This document shows, in pieces, positions 63,936 to 64,000 of a DNA stretch of 64,000 nucleotides; within the stretch, counting starts at the first letter, position 1; every line of letters starts with the position of its first letter. The stretch lies in NCBI RefSeq assembly GCF_024753205.1, contig NZ_JANUGZ010000002.1, positions 372,001 through 436,000 of the forward strand, read 5' to 3'. Source of the DNA: Massilia aurea. GTDB lineage: Bacteria; Pseudomonadota; Gammaproteobacteria; Burkholderiales; Burkholderiaceae_D. The notes beneath the pieces are model-generated. The model saw only the letters and a list, made by a program, of their open reading frames with translations. It was not told where the DNA came from and searched no databases. A program made the position numbers and the translations under genes.

Positions 63936-64000
63936 GGGAGGGGTCGAGATCAGTGGGTCGCAAAGAAAACTGTCTGTTTTCTTTCAGCGAGCGCAAATAT

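Overview
The window reads as chromosome of a GC-rich betaproteobacterium of the order Burkholderiales, most likely family Oxalobacteraceae (Massilia or a close relative). This is an inference from gene content: ileS-lspA-coaBC-dut, the aat-bpt pair next to pyrD, CysB-type LysR control of a sulfate ABC operon, a polyhydroxyalkanoate phasin, a PEP-CTERM protein and betaproteobacterial-type L28/L33. No alignment could be run.

Layout. 1-4.0 kb: operon ileS(3' end)-lspA-coaBC-dut-PDZ/M48-like lipoprotein, closed by a strong terminator. 4.0-7.6 kb: XdhC-type protein, EamA transporter, AlkA glycosylase, an orphan Tdi1/DUF1851-like gene and initiator tRNA-fMet. 7.7-11.1 kb: Nudix hydrolase, the two N-degron aminoacyl transferases (aat, bpt) and pyrD. 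11.1-14.9 kb: sulfate importer cysT-cysW-cysA with a coupled CysB-like regulator, all minus strand. 15-20.1 kb: 1-Cys peroxiredoxin, DgkA, IclR regulator, PBP7, nitroreductase, EamA transporter. 20.4-24.9 kb: phasin and the branched-chain amino acid importer livHMGF, which has a promoter and a terminator-like hairpin in its leader. 24.9-29.8 kb: ispH-fkpB, radC, rpmB-rpmG, a DUF418 membrane protein and a REP-like repeat cluster. 29.8-38.6 kb: acyl-lipid desaturase, then barstar-purN-rsmB-mscS on the minus strand, a glycine-zipper protein, a spermidine-synthase-like protein and a GspE/PilB-family ATPase.

38.7-57.7 kb is accessory DNA lying between two identical tRNA-Lys(TTT) genes. A 2.4 kb integrative remnant (frameshifted CoiA-like gene, one unknown gene, no integrase) sits between the first tRNA-Lys and a 46-base copy of its 3' end. 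Then come an OmpA-like lipoprotein, a small cysteine-containing periplasmic protein, a long VgrG and an RHS protein. The RHS frame is cut by one in-frame TAG just before its conserved core end and its toxin tip. The tip is followed by an ATGA-overlapping immunity candidate. From about 51 to 56.6 kb the DNA is AT-rich and holds a graveyard of toxin/immunity parts: a decayed and an intact copy of one immunity-like gene, a TNT-like toxin scrap, a doubly frameshifted periplasmic gene, two dead IS481-type transposase fragments, and a decayed plus an intact Imm74-like gene, together with several small unknown genes.

57.7-64 kb returns to ordinary chromosome: YigZ/IMPACT protein, MFS exporter, choice-of-anchor-A PEP-CTERM protein, HDOD protein, a periplasmic protein with two CX10C repeats, and a methyl-accepting chemotaxis protein.

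The most interesting part is the type VI-linked VgrG-RHS island. Its toxin tip is separated from its shell by a stop codon, and behind it lies an array of live and dead immunity genes. This is the pattern expected when successive RHS tips have been displaced. No T6SS core genes, rRNA, CRISPR array, integrase or prophage structural genes are visible in the window.
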